DNA of 64,000 bases from an uncultured Lachnospiraceae bacterium (lineage in GTDB: Bacteria > Bacillota > Clostridia > Lachnospirales > Lachnospiraceae). Positions 34,455-44,748 of this stretch are shown here, piece after piece. Each line of letters opens with the position of its first letter. The first letter of the stretch is position 1. Below the pieces are notes generated by a model. It was not told the origin of the DNA, made no database searches, and saw nothing but the letters and a program-made list of their open reading frames with translations. The position numbers were made by a program, and so were the translations under genes. The stretch lies in contig CAJTWM010000001.1 in NCBI GenBank assembly GCA_910579805.1, positions 62,001 to 126,000 of the forward strand, in the 5' to 3' direction.

Positions 34455-37400
34455 CTATTCTTTATCGTGTATCTCTCCATGCAGCTCCTGCAGCGACTTC
34501 ACTTCACTGCTGTTATGAGTCTTCAGGTAATGGATCCCTTCCGCCGTCACTTTCGCTGCCGCCACCGTGGTAATATAAGGCGCTTTGGCTTTGATCGCCG
34601 CTTTCCGCAGATAGCTGTCGTCATGCACGCTGTCCTTGCCCACAGGGGAATTGATGATCAGGTCAAAATCGCCGTTGGTGATCATATCACCTACGTTCGG
34701 ACGTCCTTCATATAGTTTCTTAGCTTTTGTCGCCGGAACGCCCGCAGCGGTGATCAGATTATAGGTGCCTTCCGTAGCCACGATCCTGAAACCGTCCTCT
34801 GCCAGACTTTTCGCCACTCCCACCACTTCGTCCTTATCCTTTTTATTTACGGAGATCAGTACCGTCCCTTCCAAAGGCAGCTTTGACTGCACCGCCTCCT
34901 GCGCCTTGAAAAAGGCTTCGCCGTAAGAGCGGGACAGCCCCAGCACTTCTCCTGTAGAACGCATTTCCGGCCCTAAAACAGGATCTACTTCCGGGAACAT
35001 ATTGAAAGGAAATACTGCTTCCTTTACCCCGTAATTAGGAATGGTCTGTTCTTTCAGGCCTGCGATCGGAGACGGCCGTCCCGTCAGTTCCAAAGTAATG
35101 ATCTCGGTTGCAATGGGCACCATGCGGATATTGCAGACCTTAGACACCAGCGGCACGGTGCGGGACGCGCGGGGATTGGCCTCCAGCACGAATACTTTCC
35201 CGTCCTCGATGGCATACTGCATATTCATCAGGCCTTTCACATGCATTTCTTCCGCGATCTTCCTCGTATATTCCTTGATCGTCTCCACACTCGTTTCCGG
35301 TATATGCACGGAAGGGATGATACATGCCGAATCGCCCGAATGGATACCGGCAAGCTCGATATGCTCCATGACCGCAGGCACAAAGGCATGGGAGCCGTCG
35401 CTGATAGCGTCCGCCTCGCATTCCAACGCATGATTCAGAAAGCGGTCGATCAGGATCGGCCGGTCAGGCGTTACCCCTACCGCCGCGTTCATATACCCGG
35501 TCATGCTCGCGTCGTCATAGACCACTTCCATTCCTCTGCCGCCCAGTACATAGGAAGGGCGCACCATCACCGGATAACCTATTCTCTCCGCAATGGCAAG
35601 CGCTTCTTCTACCGTAGTAGCCATGCCCGACTCCGGCATAGGGATCTCCAGTTTTTCCATCATGGCACGGAACTGGTCACGGTCCTCCGCCAGATCGATG
35701 ACGGAAGGAGACGTCCCTAAGATCCTGACGCCGTTCTTTTCCAGCTCGGAGGCCAGATTCAAAGGCGTCTGCCCGCCAAACTGGGCGATCACGCCGAGGG
35801 GCTTTTCTTTCTTGTAGATACTCAGCACATCTTCCAATGTCAGCGGTTCAAAATACAGCTTATCGGAAGTATCATAATCCGTGGACACCGTTTCCGGATT
35901 ACAGTTTACGATGATCGTTTCAAATCCAAGCTTTTTTAACGCCATCGCCGCATGGACGCAGCAATAATCAAACTCGATCCCCTGCCCGATCCGGTTAGGG
36001 CCGCCGCCAAGGATCATGATCTTAGGTTTATCGTCATTGACCGGATTTTTGTCCGGCGCGTTATAAGTAGAATAAAAATAAGCGCTGTCCTGTGTGCCGC
36101 TTACATGAACCCCTTCCCATGCTTCTTCCACTCCCAGTTCCAAACGGCGGTTCCTGATATTCTCCTCCGGAATTTCCAAAAGCAGGCTTAAATACTTATC
36201 GGAAAAACCATTCTTCTTGGCATGGATCAGCATTTCGTCGGGCAGCATACCTCCTTTCTGCTTCAGAATGGACTCTTCTTCCTCCGCCAGTTCTTTCATC
36301 TGCTCGATAAAATAGGCTTTCACTTTCGTGATCTGATGGATCTCGTCTACCGACGCGCCTTTCCGAAGCGCTTCATACATCAGGAAATGCCGCTCGCTGG
36401 AAGGGGTGATCAGCCTTCTTAACAGTTCTTCTTTGGACAGCGTGTCAAAATCCTTCGCGTGGCCCAGCCCATAGCGGCCTGTTTCCAAAGAACGGACAGC
36501 CTTTTGGAACGCCTCTTTATAGGTCTTGCCAATGCTCATGACTTCGCCTACGGCGCGCATCTGGGTCCCCAGCTTATCCTCCACGCCTTTAAACTTCTCA
36601 AACGCCCAACGGGCAAATTTGATCACCACATAATCGCCGTCCGGTACATATTGATCCAATGTTCCGTATTTTCCGCAAGGGATGTCTTTCAAAGTAAGGC
36701 CGGCAGCCAGCATGGAAGATACCAGCGCAATGGGAAAACCCGTCGCCTTGGAAGCAAGGGCGGAGGACCGGGATGTACGGGGATTGATCTCGATCACAAT
36801 GATCCTGTCCGACACAGGGTCATGGGCAAATTGTACGTTCGTACCGCCGATCACCTGCACCGATTCTACGATCTTATACGCCTGTTCCTGCAGTCTCTTC
36901 TGGCATTCTTCCGAAATAGTCAGCATAGGTGCAGAACAGAAAGAGTCTCCCGTGTGTACGCCCAGCGGATCGATATTCTCAATAAAACATACCGTAATGA
37001 TATTGTTGTCCGCGTCGCGCACTACTTCCAGTTCCAATTCTTCCCATCCTAAAATGGACTCCTCCACTAAGACCTGTCCTACCAGACTGGCCTGCAGCCC
37101 TCTGGCGCATACCGTCTGCAGTTCTTCTCTATTATAGACCAGACCGCCGCCCGCGCCGCCCATAGTATAGGCGGGACGCAAAACCACAGGATAGCCGAGT
37201 TTTTCGGCAATAGACAAGGCTTCTTCCACGGAATAGGCCACTTCGCTGCGCGCCATCTCAATCCCCAGCGCGTTCATCGTCTTTTTGAATTCGATCCGGT
37301 CTTCTCCCCGTTCGATAGCGTCCACCTGCACGCCGATGACCTTTACGTTATATTTTTCCAAAATGCCCGCTTTATTCAGCTCCGCACACAAATTAAGCCC

Positions 37401-37682
37401 GGACTGCCCTCCCAGATTAGGAAGTAACGCGTCGGGGCGTTCCTTTGCAATGATCTGCTCCAAACGCTCTACGTTGAGCGGCTCAATATAGGTCACATCC
37501 GCAGTCTCCGGATCCGTCATGATCGTCGCCGGATTGGAATTGACGAGCACGATCTCATAACCTAATTTACGAAGCGCTTTACACGCCTGTGTTCCCGAAT
37601 AGTCAAACTCACAGGCCTGTCCGATAATAATCGGGCCTGAACCGATGATCAGCACTTTATGAATATCTGTTCTGCGTGGCAT
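34455..37682 (-). CDS. carB: Carbamoyl-phosphate synthase large subunit
   Basis: A full-length 1075-residue CarB, which makes carbamoyl phosphate from bicarbonate, ATP and ammonia for pyrimidines and arginine. The two homologous ATP-grasp halves are intact: the N-half (KVLIIGSGPIIIGQACEFDYSG, PAYTMGGAGGG, EINPRTSRSSALASKATGFP) and C-half (LGGGPNRIGQGIEFDYCCVH, SYVLGGRGMEVVY, ANPRASRTVPLVSK). The C-terminal MGS-like allosteric domain (about 940-1075) is present. GGAGG lies 6 nt before the ATG. The glutaminase gene carA, usually directly upstream, is absent here, so carB is a single-gene unit with its own promoter and terminator. Confidence 0.96.
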   Translation of the reverse strand: MPRRTDIHKVLIIGSGPIIIGQACEFDYSGTQACKALRKLGYEIVLVNSNPATIMTDPETADVTYIEPLNVERLEQIIAKERPDALLPNLGGQSGLNLCAELNKAGILEKYNVKVIGVQVDAIERGEDRIEFKKTMNALGIEMARSEVAYSVEEALSIAEKLGYPVVLRPAYTMGGAGGGLVYNREELQTVCARGLQASLVGQVLVEESILGWEELELEVVRDADNNIITVCFIENIDPLGVHTGDSFCSAPMLTISEECQKRLQEQAYKIVESVQVIGGTNVQFAHDPVSDRIIVIEINPRTSRSSALASKATGFPIALVSSMLAAGLTLKDIPCGKYGTLDQYVPDGDYVVIKFARWAFEKFKGVEDKLGTQMRAVGEVMSIGKTYKEAFQKAVRSLETGRYGLGHAKDFDTLSKEELLRRLITPSSERHFLMYEALRKGASVDEIHQITKVKAYFIEQMKELAEEEESILKQKGGMLPDEMLIHAKKNGFSDKYLSLLLEIPEENIRNRRLELGVEEAWEGVHVSGTQDSAYFYSTYNAPDKNPVNDDKPKIMILGGGPNRIGQGIEFDYCCVHAAMALKKLGFETIIVNCNPETVSTDYDTSDKLYFEPLTLEDVLSIYKKEKPLGVIAQFGGQTPLNLASELEKNGVRILGTSPSVIDLAEDRDQFRAMMEKLEIPMPESGMATTVEEALAIAERIGYPVMVRPSYVLGGRGMEVVYDDASMTGYMNAAVGVTPDRPILIDRFLNHALECEADAISDGSHAFVPAVMEHIELAGIHSGDSACIIPSVHIPETSVETIKEYTRKIAEEMHVKGLMNMQYAIEDGKVFVLEANPRASRTVPLVSKVCNIRMVPIATEIITLELTGRPSPIAGLKEQTIPNYGVKEAVFPFNMFPEVDPVLGPEMRSTGEVLGLSRSYGEAFFKAQEAVQSKLPLEGTVLISVNKKDKDEVVGVAKSLAEDGFRIVATEGTYNLITAAGVPATKAKKLYEGRPNVGDMITNGDFDLIINSPVGKDSVHDDSYLRKAAIKAKAPYITTVAAAKVTAEGIHYLKTHNSSEVKSLQELHGEIHDKE

Positions 37683-37750
37683 ATATGTCCTCCATTCTTT
37701 TTATCTTAGTGAATATGGTTTCTCTCTGTAAACATTACCAATTGCACATC

Positions 37751-37780
37751 ATTTTATCATTATATGCGTAAGGGTGTCAA
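37751..37780 (-). promoter_or_regulatory. Promoter of carB
   Basis: A perfect TTGACA (37775-37780), an 18-bp spacer and TAAAAT (37751-37756) on the minus strand, about 65 bp before the ATG. The short leader has no attenuator or PyrR-type structure that I can see. Confidence 0.75.
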
Positions 37781-37886
37781 TTCAGTTCCTAAAAAACTGA
37801 CATTACTGGACTTTTACAAAATATTTGCAGACACCATTCCCGCTTTTTTGCATAAATTATCTATATAGGATAAGGAGTCTTTCATC

Positions 37887-38450
37887 ATGATCGATCAAAG
37901 AGAATTCAGCAACGTTACCAAAAAATATCTTTCGCGCTTTTATGATATATTGGATGCAATGATCTGGGAAATGTCTAATGCGGATCTGACCGACAGTATT
38001 TCCCATAATTTCATCGTCCAAATGATCCCTCATCACAGGGCGGCAGTCAATATGTCCTGCAACCTGCTCCAGTATACGACCCTCGTCCCTTTACAGGATA
38101 TCGCCGTCAGCATTGTAAACGAGCAGACCAAAAGCATAGAACATATGACGAAGATCCTGTCCGATTGCAGCGGGCTGAAAAGTCCCCGGGACGAACTGCA
38201 GCTTTATATGCAGCGTTATCATCAGATTTCCCAGACCATGTTCGCCAAAATGGGCGAATCCTTTGCCTCCAATGATATCAATGCGGATTTTATGCGCGAA
38301 ATGATCCCCCATCATAAGGGCGCCATCCAGATGTCGGAAAATGCCTTGCAATTTCCCGTCTGTCCGGAACTTACGCCCATTCTTCAAACAATCGTCACTT
38401 CTCAGAAAAAAGGCGTTCAGGAAATGGAATGTCTTCTCCAATGCATCTGA
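37887..38450 (+). CDS. DUF305 domain protein with two His-His motifs
   Basis: A 187-residue helical protein with two DUF305 halves, each carrying a Met-Ile-Pro-His-His motif (residues about 46-50 and 135-139) preceded by Asn/Asp-Phe and followed by a conserved Met-Ser. DUF305 has a ferritin-like fold, and the paired His, Met and Glu residues suggest metal binding, often linked to copper handling, but the activity is unproved. No signal peptide is present, unlike many exported DUF305 proteins. The ATG has GGAG 9 nt upstream. It is divergent from carB and stands alone. Confidence 0.85.
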   Translation: MIDQREFSNVTKKYLSRFYDILDAMIWEMSNADLTDSISHNFIVQMIPHHRAAVNMSCNLLQYTTLVPLQDIAVSIVNEQTKSIEHMTKILSDCSGLKSPRDELQLYMQRYHQISQTMFAKMGESFASNDINADFMREMIPHHKGAIQMSENALQFPVCPELTPILQTIVTSQKKGVQEMECLLQCI

Positions 38451-38454
38451 TCTA

Positions 38455-38500
38455 AAAAAGGGGATCCCAAAGCCATAAAAGACTGGCGGGATCCCCTGCA
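38455..38500 (-). terminator. Terminator after the AIM24-family gene
   Basis: GGGGATCCC pairs with GGGATCCCC (with AGCC/GGC inside), followed on the minus strand by TTTTTT. It lies 30 bp past the AIM24 stop codon and also separates it from the convergent DUF305 gene. Confidence 0.85.
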
Positions 38501-38527
38501 TTCAAATCAGGATTGCAGCATTTCCGC

Positions 38528-39280
38528 TTACAGCGGAGCCATAAGCACTTTTCCTGTTCCACGGTATACATTTACCAGACCTTCGCCGCTCGCTGCGGAA
38601 CCGATCAGCGTTTTCGTCGTTCTCTCTACGGTAAAGCTTAAGCTGTTACTCCATGCGATGGCAAAACTGCCGTCTACTTTAAGCACGTCGTCCTGTAACT
38701 CTACCTCGATCAATTCTTCTCTCGGCACCTTGGATTCCAATACGGCATACCCCTTTCCTACAAGGCAGCTATTAAACAGACCTTCGCCGCCCGCAATCGC
38801 CGAAGACAAATTCGTCCTTGCTACCGTCTTTACTTCCACATTCGCGTCGCACGCCAAAAACAGTCCGTCGTCAATGACCATACCGTTCCAGGCGCCCACG
38901 TCCTCGATCAAAAGGTGTTTGTAGGTAGGCTCTAACATCAAAAGACCGTTTCCTTTATAGCAGGGCTTTACTGCGGACTCGTTAGTAACCTTGGAGCTGA
39001 TCAGTTTTTTGGCAAAATCACCTACTCCCTTTACGTTCGTGGCAACTTCTATGGCGCCTGCCATCCACTGCATCGCGCCCGCCTGTACGATCACGGAATT
39101 GTTTCCGTTTAACTCAAACAACGCCTGCCTTCTCCTTACGTTCATTTTAGACGCATAATAAGAAGACATCGCGCTGCCCGGCTCCACGCTCATATCGTGA
39201 TCATACTCAAAAATAGTGATATTTCCTTTTTTGTCAAGTACCTTCCGGTTTGTCGTGTCGGCTAATTTTAGCTGAAACAT
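38528..39280 (-). CDS. AIM24 family protein
   Basis: A 250-residue beta-rich protein of the AIM24 (TIM-barrel-free, double beta-helix) family. Characteristic segments are GAMQWMAG, CYKGNGLLMLEP, VGKGYAVLESKVP and GEGLVNVYRGTGKVLMAP. Members occur in bacteria and mitochondria; bacterial function is not established. GGAGGGGACGAT precedes the ATG. It forms a single-gene unit with its own terminator. Confidence 0.88.
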   Translation of the reverse strand: MFQLKLADTTNRKVLDKKGNITIFEYDHDMSVEPGSAMSSYYASKMNVRRRQALFELNGNNSVIVQAGAMQWMAGAIEVATNVKGVGDFAKKLISSKVTNESAVKPCYKGNGLLMLEPTYKHLLIEDVGAWNGMVIDDGLFLACDANVEVKTVARTNLSSAIAGGEGLFNSCLVGKGYAVLESKVPREELIEVELQDDVLKVDGSFAIAWSNSLSFTVERTTKTLIGSAASGEGLVNVYRGTGKVLMAPL

Positions 39281-39406
39281 ATCGTCCCCTCCTCTTTTCT
39301 TTTGTTATATTCGACCTTTTTAGTTTATCATGTTCCGTCCTTTTTATCTACTTGTATTTGCTTATTATTTTCTTATTATTTTTTTACTTTTTTATCTTTC
39401 CTTCCT

Positions 39407-39655
39407 TTATTTCTTTATCCCATTCCGTTTTCCTTTTCCGGCTACCCTATCCCCTGCCCCTTCCACGCAAGGATAATAGCTTTCCGGACGGATCTTCAAA
39501 TAAGCGCAGAGCCGCAAAAACTCTTCCGCCGTCAGCCGCTCTTTGGTATTTACCATAAGCTTCTGTTTCGGAATGTGAAGCGTCCTTTCTAAATCTTCGA
39601 CGGAAAGCCGTTTGTCCAAAATATATTTTGCAATCTCTTTCGTTACATCGCTCAT
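39407..39655 (-). CDS. Small HTH-like protein (82 aa)
   Basis: A small charged protein whose residues about 10-55 resemble an XRE-type helix-turn-helix (KRLSVEDLERTLHIPKQKL with helix-turn-helix spacing). The C-terminal 20 residues are basic and Gly-rich. GGGG lies 7 nt upstream of the ATG. It lies next to, and diverges from, an XRE regulator. The family is not recognised with certainty; it may be a truncated regulator. Confidence 0.6.
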   Translation of the reverse strand: MSDVTKEIAKYILDKRLSVEDLERTLHIPKQKLMVNTKERLTAEEFLRLCAYLKIRPESYYPCVEGAGDRVAGKGKRNGIKK

Positions 39656-39760
39656 CCTGCTACCCCATTTTTCTTTTGTCTTTGTATCGGTGAATTTATT
39701 TCATTATATTCTTTGTCACAAGGAATATCAATTATATTTTTCCTGCTTTCAGGGAATGAA

Positions 39761-39789
39761 TTGACTATAAAATTCCTATACTCTATGAT
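39761..39789 (+). promoter_or_regulatory. Promoter of the XRE regulator
   Basis: TTGACT (39761-39766), a 17-bp spacer and TATGAT (39784-39789) on the plus strand, about 30 bp before the first ATG. Confidence 0.75.
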
Positions 39790-39819
39790 AAAAGGGTAGC
39801 ATATAGTAATGTAATACAA

Positions 39820-40233
39820 ATGAAAGTGAAATCAAATGTCATGAAGAATCCGAATATAGCGAAAATGTTAAAATATTACAGGAAATGCAACCGTCTTTCC
39901 GTTGCCGAAGTTTCGGAACGGCTGGATGCGATGAGTCCTGTTCCCGTTGCAAGAAAAACGATTTACGGCTGGGAAAGCGGTCAGACACAGCCCGACGCGG
40001 ATATGCTTCTGCGGCTCTGCATGATCTACAATATAGACGATGTCCTGAGCGCTTTCGGCTATATCCCGCCGGATAAACGCTTTACCCTCTCTACCGTGGA
40101 GAAAAATCTGATCTTAAACTACCGCGAAAGGCCGGAATTACAGCCTGCTATCAATATGCTGCTCAACGTCAGGGAAGTGGATCTGGATCTGCCGGAAGAA
40201 GATCCGGAAGACGGTCCGGAAAACCATAAATAA
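39820..40233 (+). CDS. XRE family transcriptional regulator
   Basis: 137 residues. Residues 10-70 form a helix-turn-helix of the Cro/CI (XRE) type: MLKYYRKCNRLSVAEVSERL, then the recognition helix region with KTIYGWESGQTQPDADMLLRLC, a classic XRE ending. The C-terminal half is short and acidic, without a ligand or peptidase domain. No strong RBS precedes either ATG at 39820 or 39841; the first is used here, giving a leader of about 25 nt. Targets are unknown. It is divergent from the small HTH-like gene. Confidence 0.82.
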   Translation: MKVKSNVMKNPNIAKMLKYYRKCNRLSVAEVSERLDAMSPVPVARKTIYGWESGQTQPDADMLLRLCMIYNIDDVLSAFGYIPPDKRFTLSTVEKNLILNYRERPELQPAINMLLNVREVDLDLPEEDPEDGPENHK

Positions 40234-40273
40234 TAAAAAGGAAAGCGCAAAAAGTACCGTTTAAAACAAAGCA

Positions 40274-40310
40274 GGTGTTATAAAAGCCGGTTCCTGACTT
40301 TTATAACACC
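40274..40310. terminator. Bidirectional hairpin between XRE gene and isomerase-family gene
   Basis: GGTGTTATAAAAG and CTTTTATAACACC form a perfect 13-bp stem around an 11-nt loop between two convergent genes. T runs are weak on both sides, so termination strength is uncertain. Confidence 0.6.
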
Positions 40311-40374
40311 CGTATCATCTTATTTACGTTTCTTATCCTGCCGCTGATAACGGTAAAAACAATCCATGGGAAAC

Positions 40375-41859
<1,485 letters not shown>

Positions 41860-41926
41860 GATTAACATCCTCGCTTTCTTATTTTATTGTCTTTTCCGGA
41901 GCGCGTTTAAAAAATGTGGCAGCCCG

Positions 41927-43396
41927 CTAGATGATCTTAGGGTAAATGGCTTTGCAGACCGGATAGATTTCTTTAAACTGCCGGTAACGCGCCTCGTATT
42001 TCTCCACAAGCTCCGGTTCCGGCTCTATCGTCTCTACAATATGTACGATTTTTTCCGCCGCGTCCTTAACGCTCTCAAAAGCGCCGTCCGCCACTGCCGC
42101 CAGCATGGCCCCGCCAAGCGCAGGCCCTTCTTCGCTTTCGATCACGTCCACCTTCACGTTCAGAATATTGGCGATCATCTTCTTCCAGAGAGGGCTTTTG
42201 GCGCCGCCGCCGCAGATTTTCGTCCTTTCAATAGAGATTCCGAGAGATTTTGCCACCTCAAAAGAATCCCTCAAGGCAAAGGCCACTCCTTCCAAAACCG
42301 CCTGCGTCATATCGGCTCTTGACGTGTCCATCGTCATGCCGATAAAAGTTCCCCTTGCGTCCGGATCATTATGGGGAGAACGCTCGCCCATCAGATAAGG
42401 CAGAAAATAAACGTGGTTTTCCCCCAGTTTATCAATTGCTTTCTGTTCTCCTGCATAGTCTTTCGTTTCGATAACATCTTCCATCCACCACTTATTACAG
42501 GACGCCGCGCTCAGCATACAGCCCATCAGATGATAATGCCCGTTTGCATGGGCAAAGGCATGAAGGGCATTATGCTTATCCACGCTGAAACGGTCGGAAG
42601 AAATAAAGATCGTCCCGCTGGTACCAAGAGAAATGTTGCAGCTCCCTTCCCCCACCGTTCCGGTCCCTACCGCAGCCGCCGCATTATCGCCTGCTCCCGC
42701 CGCCACTTTGACGCAGTCCGTCAGTCCCAGCCCTCCGGCGATTTCAGGCAGCACCGTCCCTACCGTCTCATAGCTTTCAAAGATGTTTGCAAGCCATTCT
42801 TTTTTGATTCCGCAGATCTCGCACATTTCTTCTGACCAGCAACGGTTTTTCACATCAAAAAGCAGCATTCCCGAAGCGTCGGATACATCCGTACTATGCA
42901 CGCCGGTCAATCTGTATGCAAGATAGTCCTTTGGCAGCATGATCTTTTCGATGCGCGCAAAATTCTCCGGTTCGTTTTCCTTCACCCATAAGAGTTTGGG
43001 CGCTGTAAAGCCTGTAAAGGCGATGTTTGCAGTATACTCCGAAAGTTTTTCTTTTCCGATCTCTTCATTCAGGTAACGGCATTCTTTGGCAGTCCTTCCG
43101 TCGTTCCAAAGGATGGCGGGGCGGATGACCCGGTCTTCTTTGTCCAGAATCACAAGACCGTGCATCTGTCCGCCAAAGCTTAGTCCTGCCACCTGTTCCG
43201 GATCGAAGCCTTCCAGCAGCGCCCGGATCCCTTCGACAGTCTGTGCATACCAGTCTTCGGGATTCTGCTCGGACCAGCCGGGTTTCGGGAAATACAGCGG
43301 GTACTCTTTGGACACGATGTTTTGTATTTTCCCGTTTTCGTCCATCAGAAGCAGCTTGACCGACGAAGTTCCCAAATCAATTCCTATGTACAGCAT
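41927..43396 (-). CDS. xylB: Xylulokinase (FGGY family)
   Basis: A full-length 489-residue FGGY carbohydrate kinase: N-terminal phosphate motif YIGIDLGTSSVKLLL, substrate segment SFGGQMHGLVILD (the Met-His-Gly of xylulokinases), ILWNDGRT, catalytic Asp in VAAGAGDNAA, and C-terminal ATP-site ICGGGAKSPLW. It phosphorylates D-xylulose to xylulose-5-phosphate for the pentose phosphate or phosphoketolase pathway. AAAGGAAG precedes the ATG. It is the first gene of a two-gene unit with the isomerase-family gene 67 bp downstream. Confidence 0.93.
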   Translation of the reverse strand: MLYIGIDLGTSSVKLLLMDENGKIQNIVSKEYPLYFPKPGWSEQNPEDWYAQTVEGIRALLEGFDPEQVAGLSFGGQMHGLVILDKEDRVIRPAILWNDGRTAKECRYLNEEIGKEKLSEYTANIAFTGFTAPKLLWVKENEPENFARIEKIMLPKDYLAYRLTGVHSTDVSDASGMLLFDVKNRCWSEEMCEICGIKKEWLANIFESYETVGTVLPEIAGGLGLTDCVKVAAGAGDNAAAAVGTGTVGEGSCNISLGTSGTIFISSDRFSVDKHNALHAFAHANGHYHLMGCMLSAASCNKWWMEDVIETKDYAGEQKAIDKLGENHVYFLPYLMGERSPHNDPDARGTFIGMTMDTSRADMTQAVLEGVAFALRDSFEVAKSLGISIERTKICGGGAKSPLWKKMIANILNVKVDVIESEEGPALGGAMLAAVADGAFESVKDAAEKIVHIVETIEPEPELVEKYEARYRQFKEIYPVCKAIYPKII

Positions 43397-43431
43397 ATTT
43401 TTCTTCCTTTCCGCGCCGCTTTACATAGCAG

Positions 43432-43461
43432 GTTTGTGGCAGACGGCGCGCAGACACAAAC
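43432..43461 (-). promoter_or_regulatory. Hairpin in the xylB leader
   Basis: GTTTGTG pairs with CACAAAC around a GC-rich 16-nt loop, 36 bp before the xylB ATG. There is no T run. It could affect translation or stability; no regulator or ligand is indicated. Confidence 0.35.
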
Positions 43462-43589
43462 TCGCGATTCCTTATTCCTGCATACTTATTTTAAATGTTA
43501 ATCTATAGCATAAAAAAAATCTACCTGATTTTTTATAGAAAAATACCGCTATTATTTATCATTTATCGGATATCCGCCCAATATTTTGT

Positions 43590-43618
43590 TTGCCTCCCTC
43601 CCCTTATTTTGGTATACT
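43590..43618 (+). promoter_or_regulatory. Promoter of the carbamate kinase-like gene
   Basis: TTGCCT (43590-43595), a 17-bp spacer and TATACT (43613-43618) on the plus strand, about 77 bp before the ATG. It shares the 43397-43694 interval with the xylB leader, which runs the other way. Confidence 0.65.
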
Positions 43619-43694
43619 TTACATAGGATTTTCAGCTTATCAGAGAAATAAAAATAAAAGCAACGCGTGCAAAACACGCAGATGGGAGCAGGAC

Positions 43695-44630
43695 ATGAGC
43701 AAAAAGAAAGTAGTGGTATCATTAGGACACGAGGCATTAGGTTATACCACCTCCGAACAGCAAAGTTCGGTAAAAATAACTGCCAAGGCGCTGGCGGATC
43801 TGGTCGAAGAGGACTGGCAGTTAACGATCACACACAGTAACGGCCCTCAAGTCAGTATGATCCACAAAGCCATGACGGAGCTTCGCCGGGTCTATATTGA
43901 TTATACCCCCGCGCCAATGTGCGTCTGCAGCGCCATGAGCCAGGGCTATGTGGGTTACGATATCCAGAACGCGCTCCGTTTTGAATTGCTGAGCCGCGGG
44001 ATCTCCAAACCCGTCAGCACTATTTTAACGCAGGTAACGGTAGACCCCTATGACGAGGCATTTTACGAGCCTTCTAAAGTGATTGGCAGATATATGTCAA
44101 AAGAAGACGCCGAAATCGAAATAAAAAAAGGAAATTATGTGATGGAAGAACCGGGAAAAGGGTTTTTACGCGTAGTTGCCACTCCCAGACCCATTGATAT
44201 CGTAGAGATCGACGCAATCAAAGCCTTGGCGGACGCCGATCAGGTCGTGATTGCCTGCGGCGGCGGTGGTATCCCCGTGATCGAGCAGCAGCATTCCTTG
44301 AAAGGCGCTTCCGCCGTCATTGAAAAGGACAGCGTCGCCGGTAAACTGGCTGCCGATTTAAAGTCCGACCAATTGATCATTCTTACTTCCGTCGATCACG
44401 TTTCCTTAAATTTCGGCAAAGAAAACGAAGCAAAGATTTCCTCCATGAACGTTCCGGAGGCGGAAAAATATATCGGAGAAGAACAGTTCGGAGCCGGAAA
44501 TATGCTGCCTAAGATCGAAGCGGCGATTGCCTACTTAAAAGCGGTTCCTGAAGGTAGCGTACTGATCACTTCCATGCGGACGGTCAAAGACGCCATAAAG
44601 GGAAAAGCCGGTACTTTGATCACTTCCTAA
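43695..44630 (+). CDS. Divergent carbamate kinase (amino acid kinase family)
   Basis: 311 residues with the amino acid kinase fold: KVVVSLGHEALG start, ITHSNGPQVS, VIACGGGGIPVIE, VIEKDSVAGKLAADL and LIILTSVDHVS. The order and length match carbamate kinase (ArcC), which makes ATP from carbamoyl phosphate. Key loops differ from canonical members: GGNA is GHEA, GNGPQVG is SNGPQVS and IDKD is IEKD. Its substrate may therefore not be carbamate. The ATG at 43695 has GGGAGCAGGAC upstream. No arcA, arcB or ureide-pathway gene is adjacent; it is alone on the plus strand. Confidence 0.78.
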   Translation: MSKKKVVVSLGHEALGYTTSEQQSSVKITAKALADLVEEDWQLTITHSNGPQVSMIHKAMTELRRVYIDYTPAPMCVCSAMSQGYVGYDIQNALRFELLSRGISKPVSTILTQVTVDPYDEAFYEPSKVIGRYMSKEDAEIEIKKGNYVMEEPGKGFLRVVATPRPIDIVEIDAIKALADADQVVIACGGGGIPVIEQQHSLKGASAVIEKDSVAGKLAADLKSDQLIILTSVDHVSLNFGKENEAKISSMNVPEAEKYIGEEQFGAGNMLPKIEAAIAYLKAVPEGSVLITSMRTVKDAIKGKAGTLITS

Positions 44631-44653
44631 TCGTATAAAAGATAAACGAAAAC

Positions 44654-44695
44654 AGGAATATGAAATAAACGTCTCAGAATTTATTTCATATTCCT
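44654..44695. terminator. Bidirectional terminator between carbamate kinase-like gene and ABC permease
   Basis: A perfect 16-bp stem (AGGAATATGAAATAAA with its complement) around a 10-nt loop, with T-rich sequence on both outer sides. It ends both convergent units. Confidence 0.88.
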
Positions 44696-44748
44696 TTCTT
44701 ATTCTGGAAAAAAGTTTTCTGCCGGATGGACGCGGCAGCTGCGGGAGG

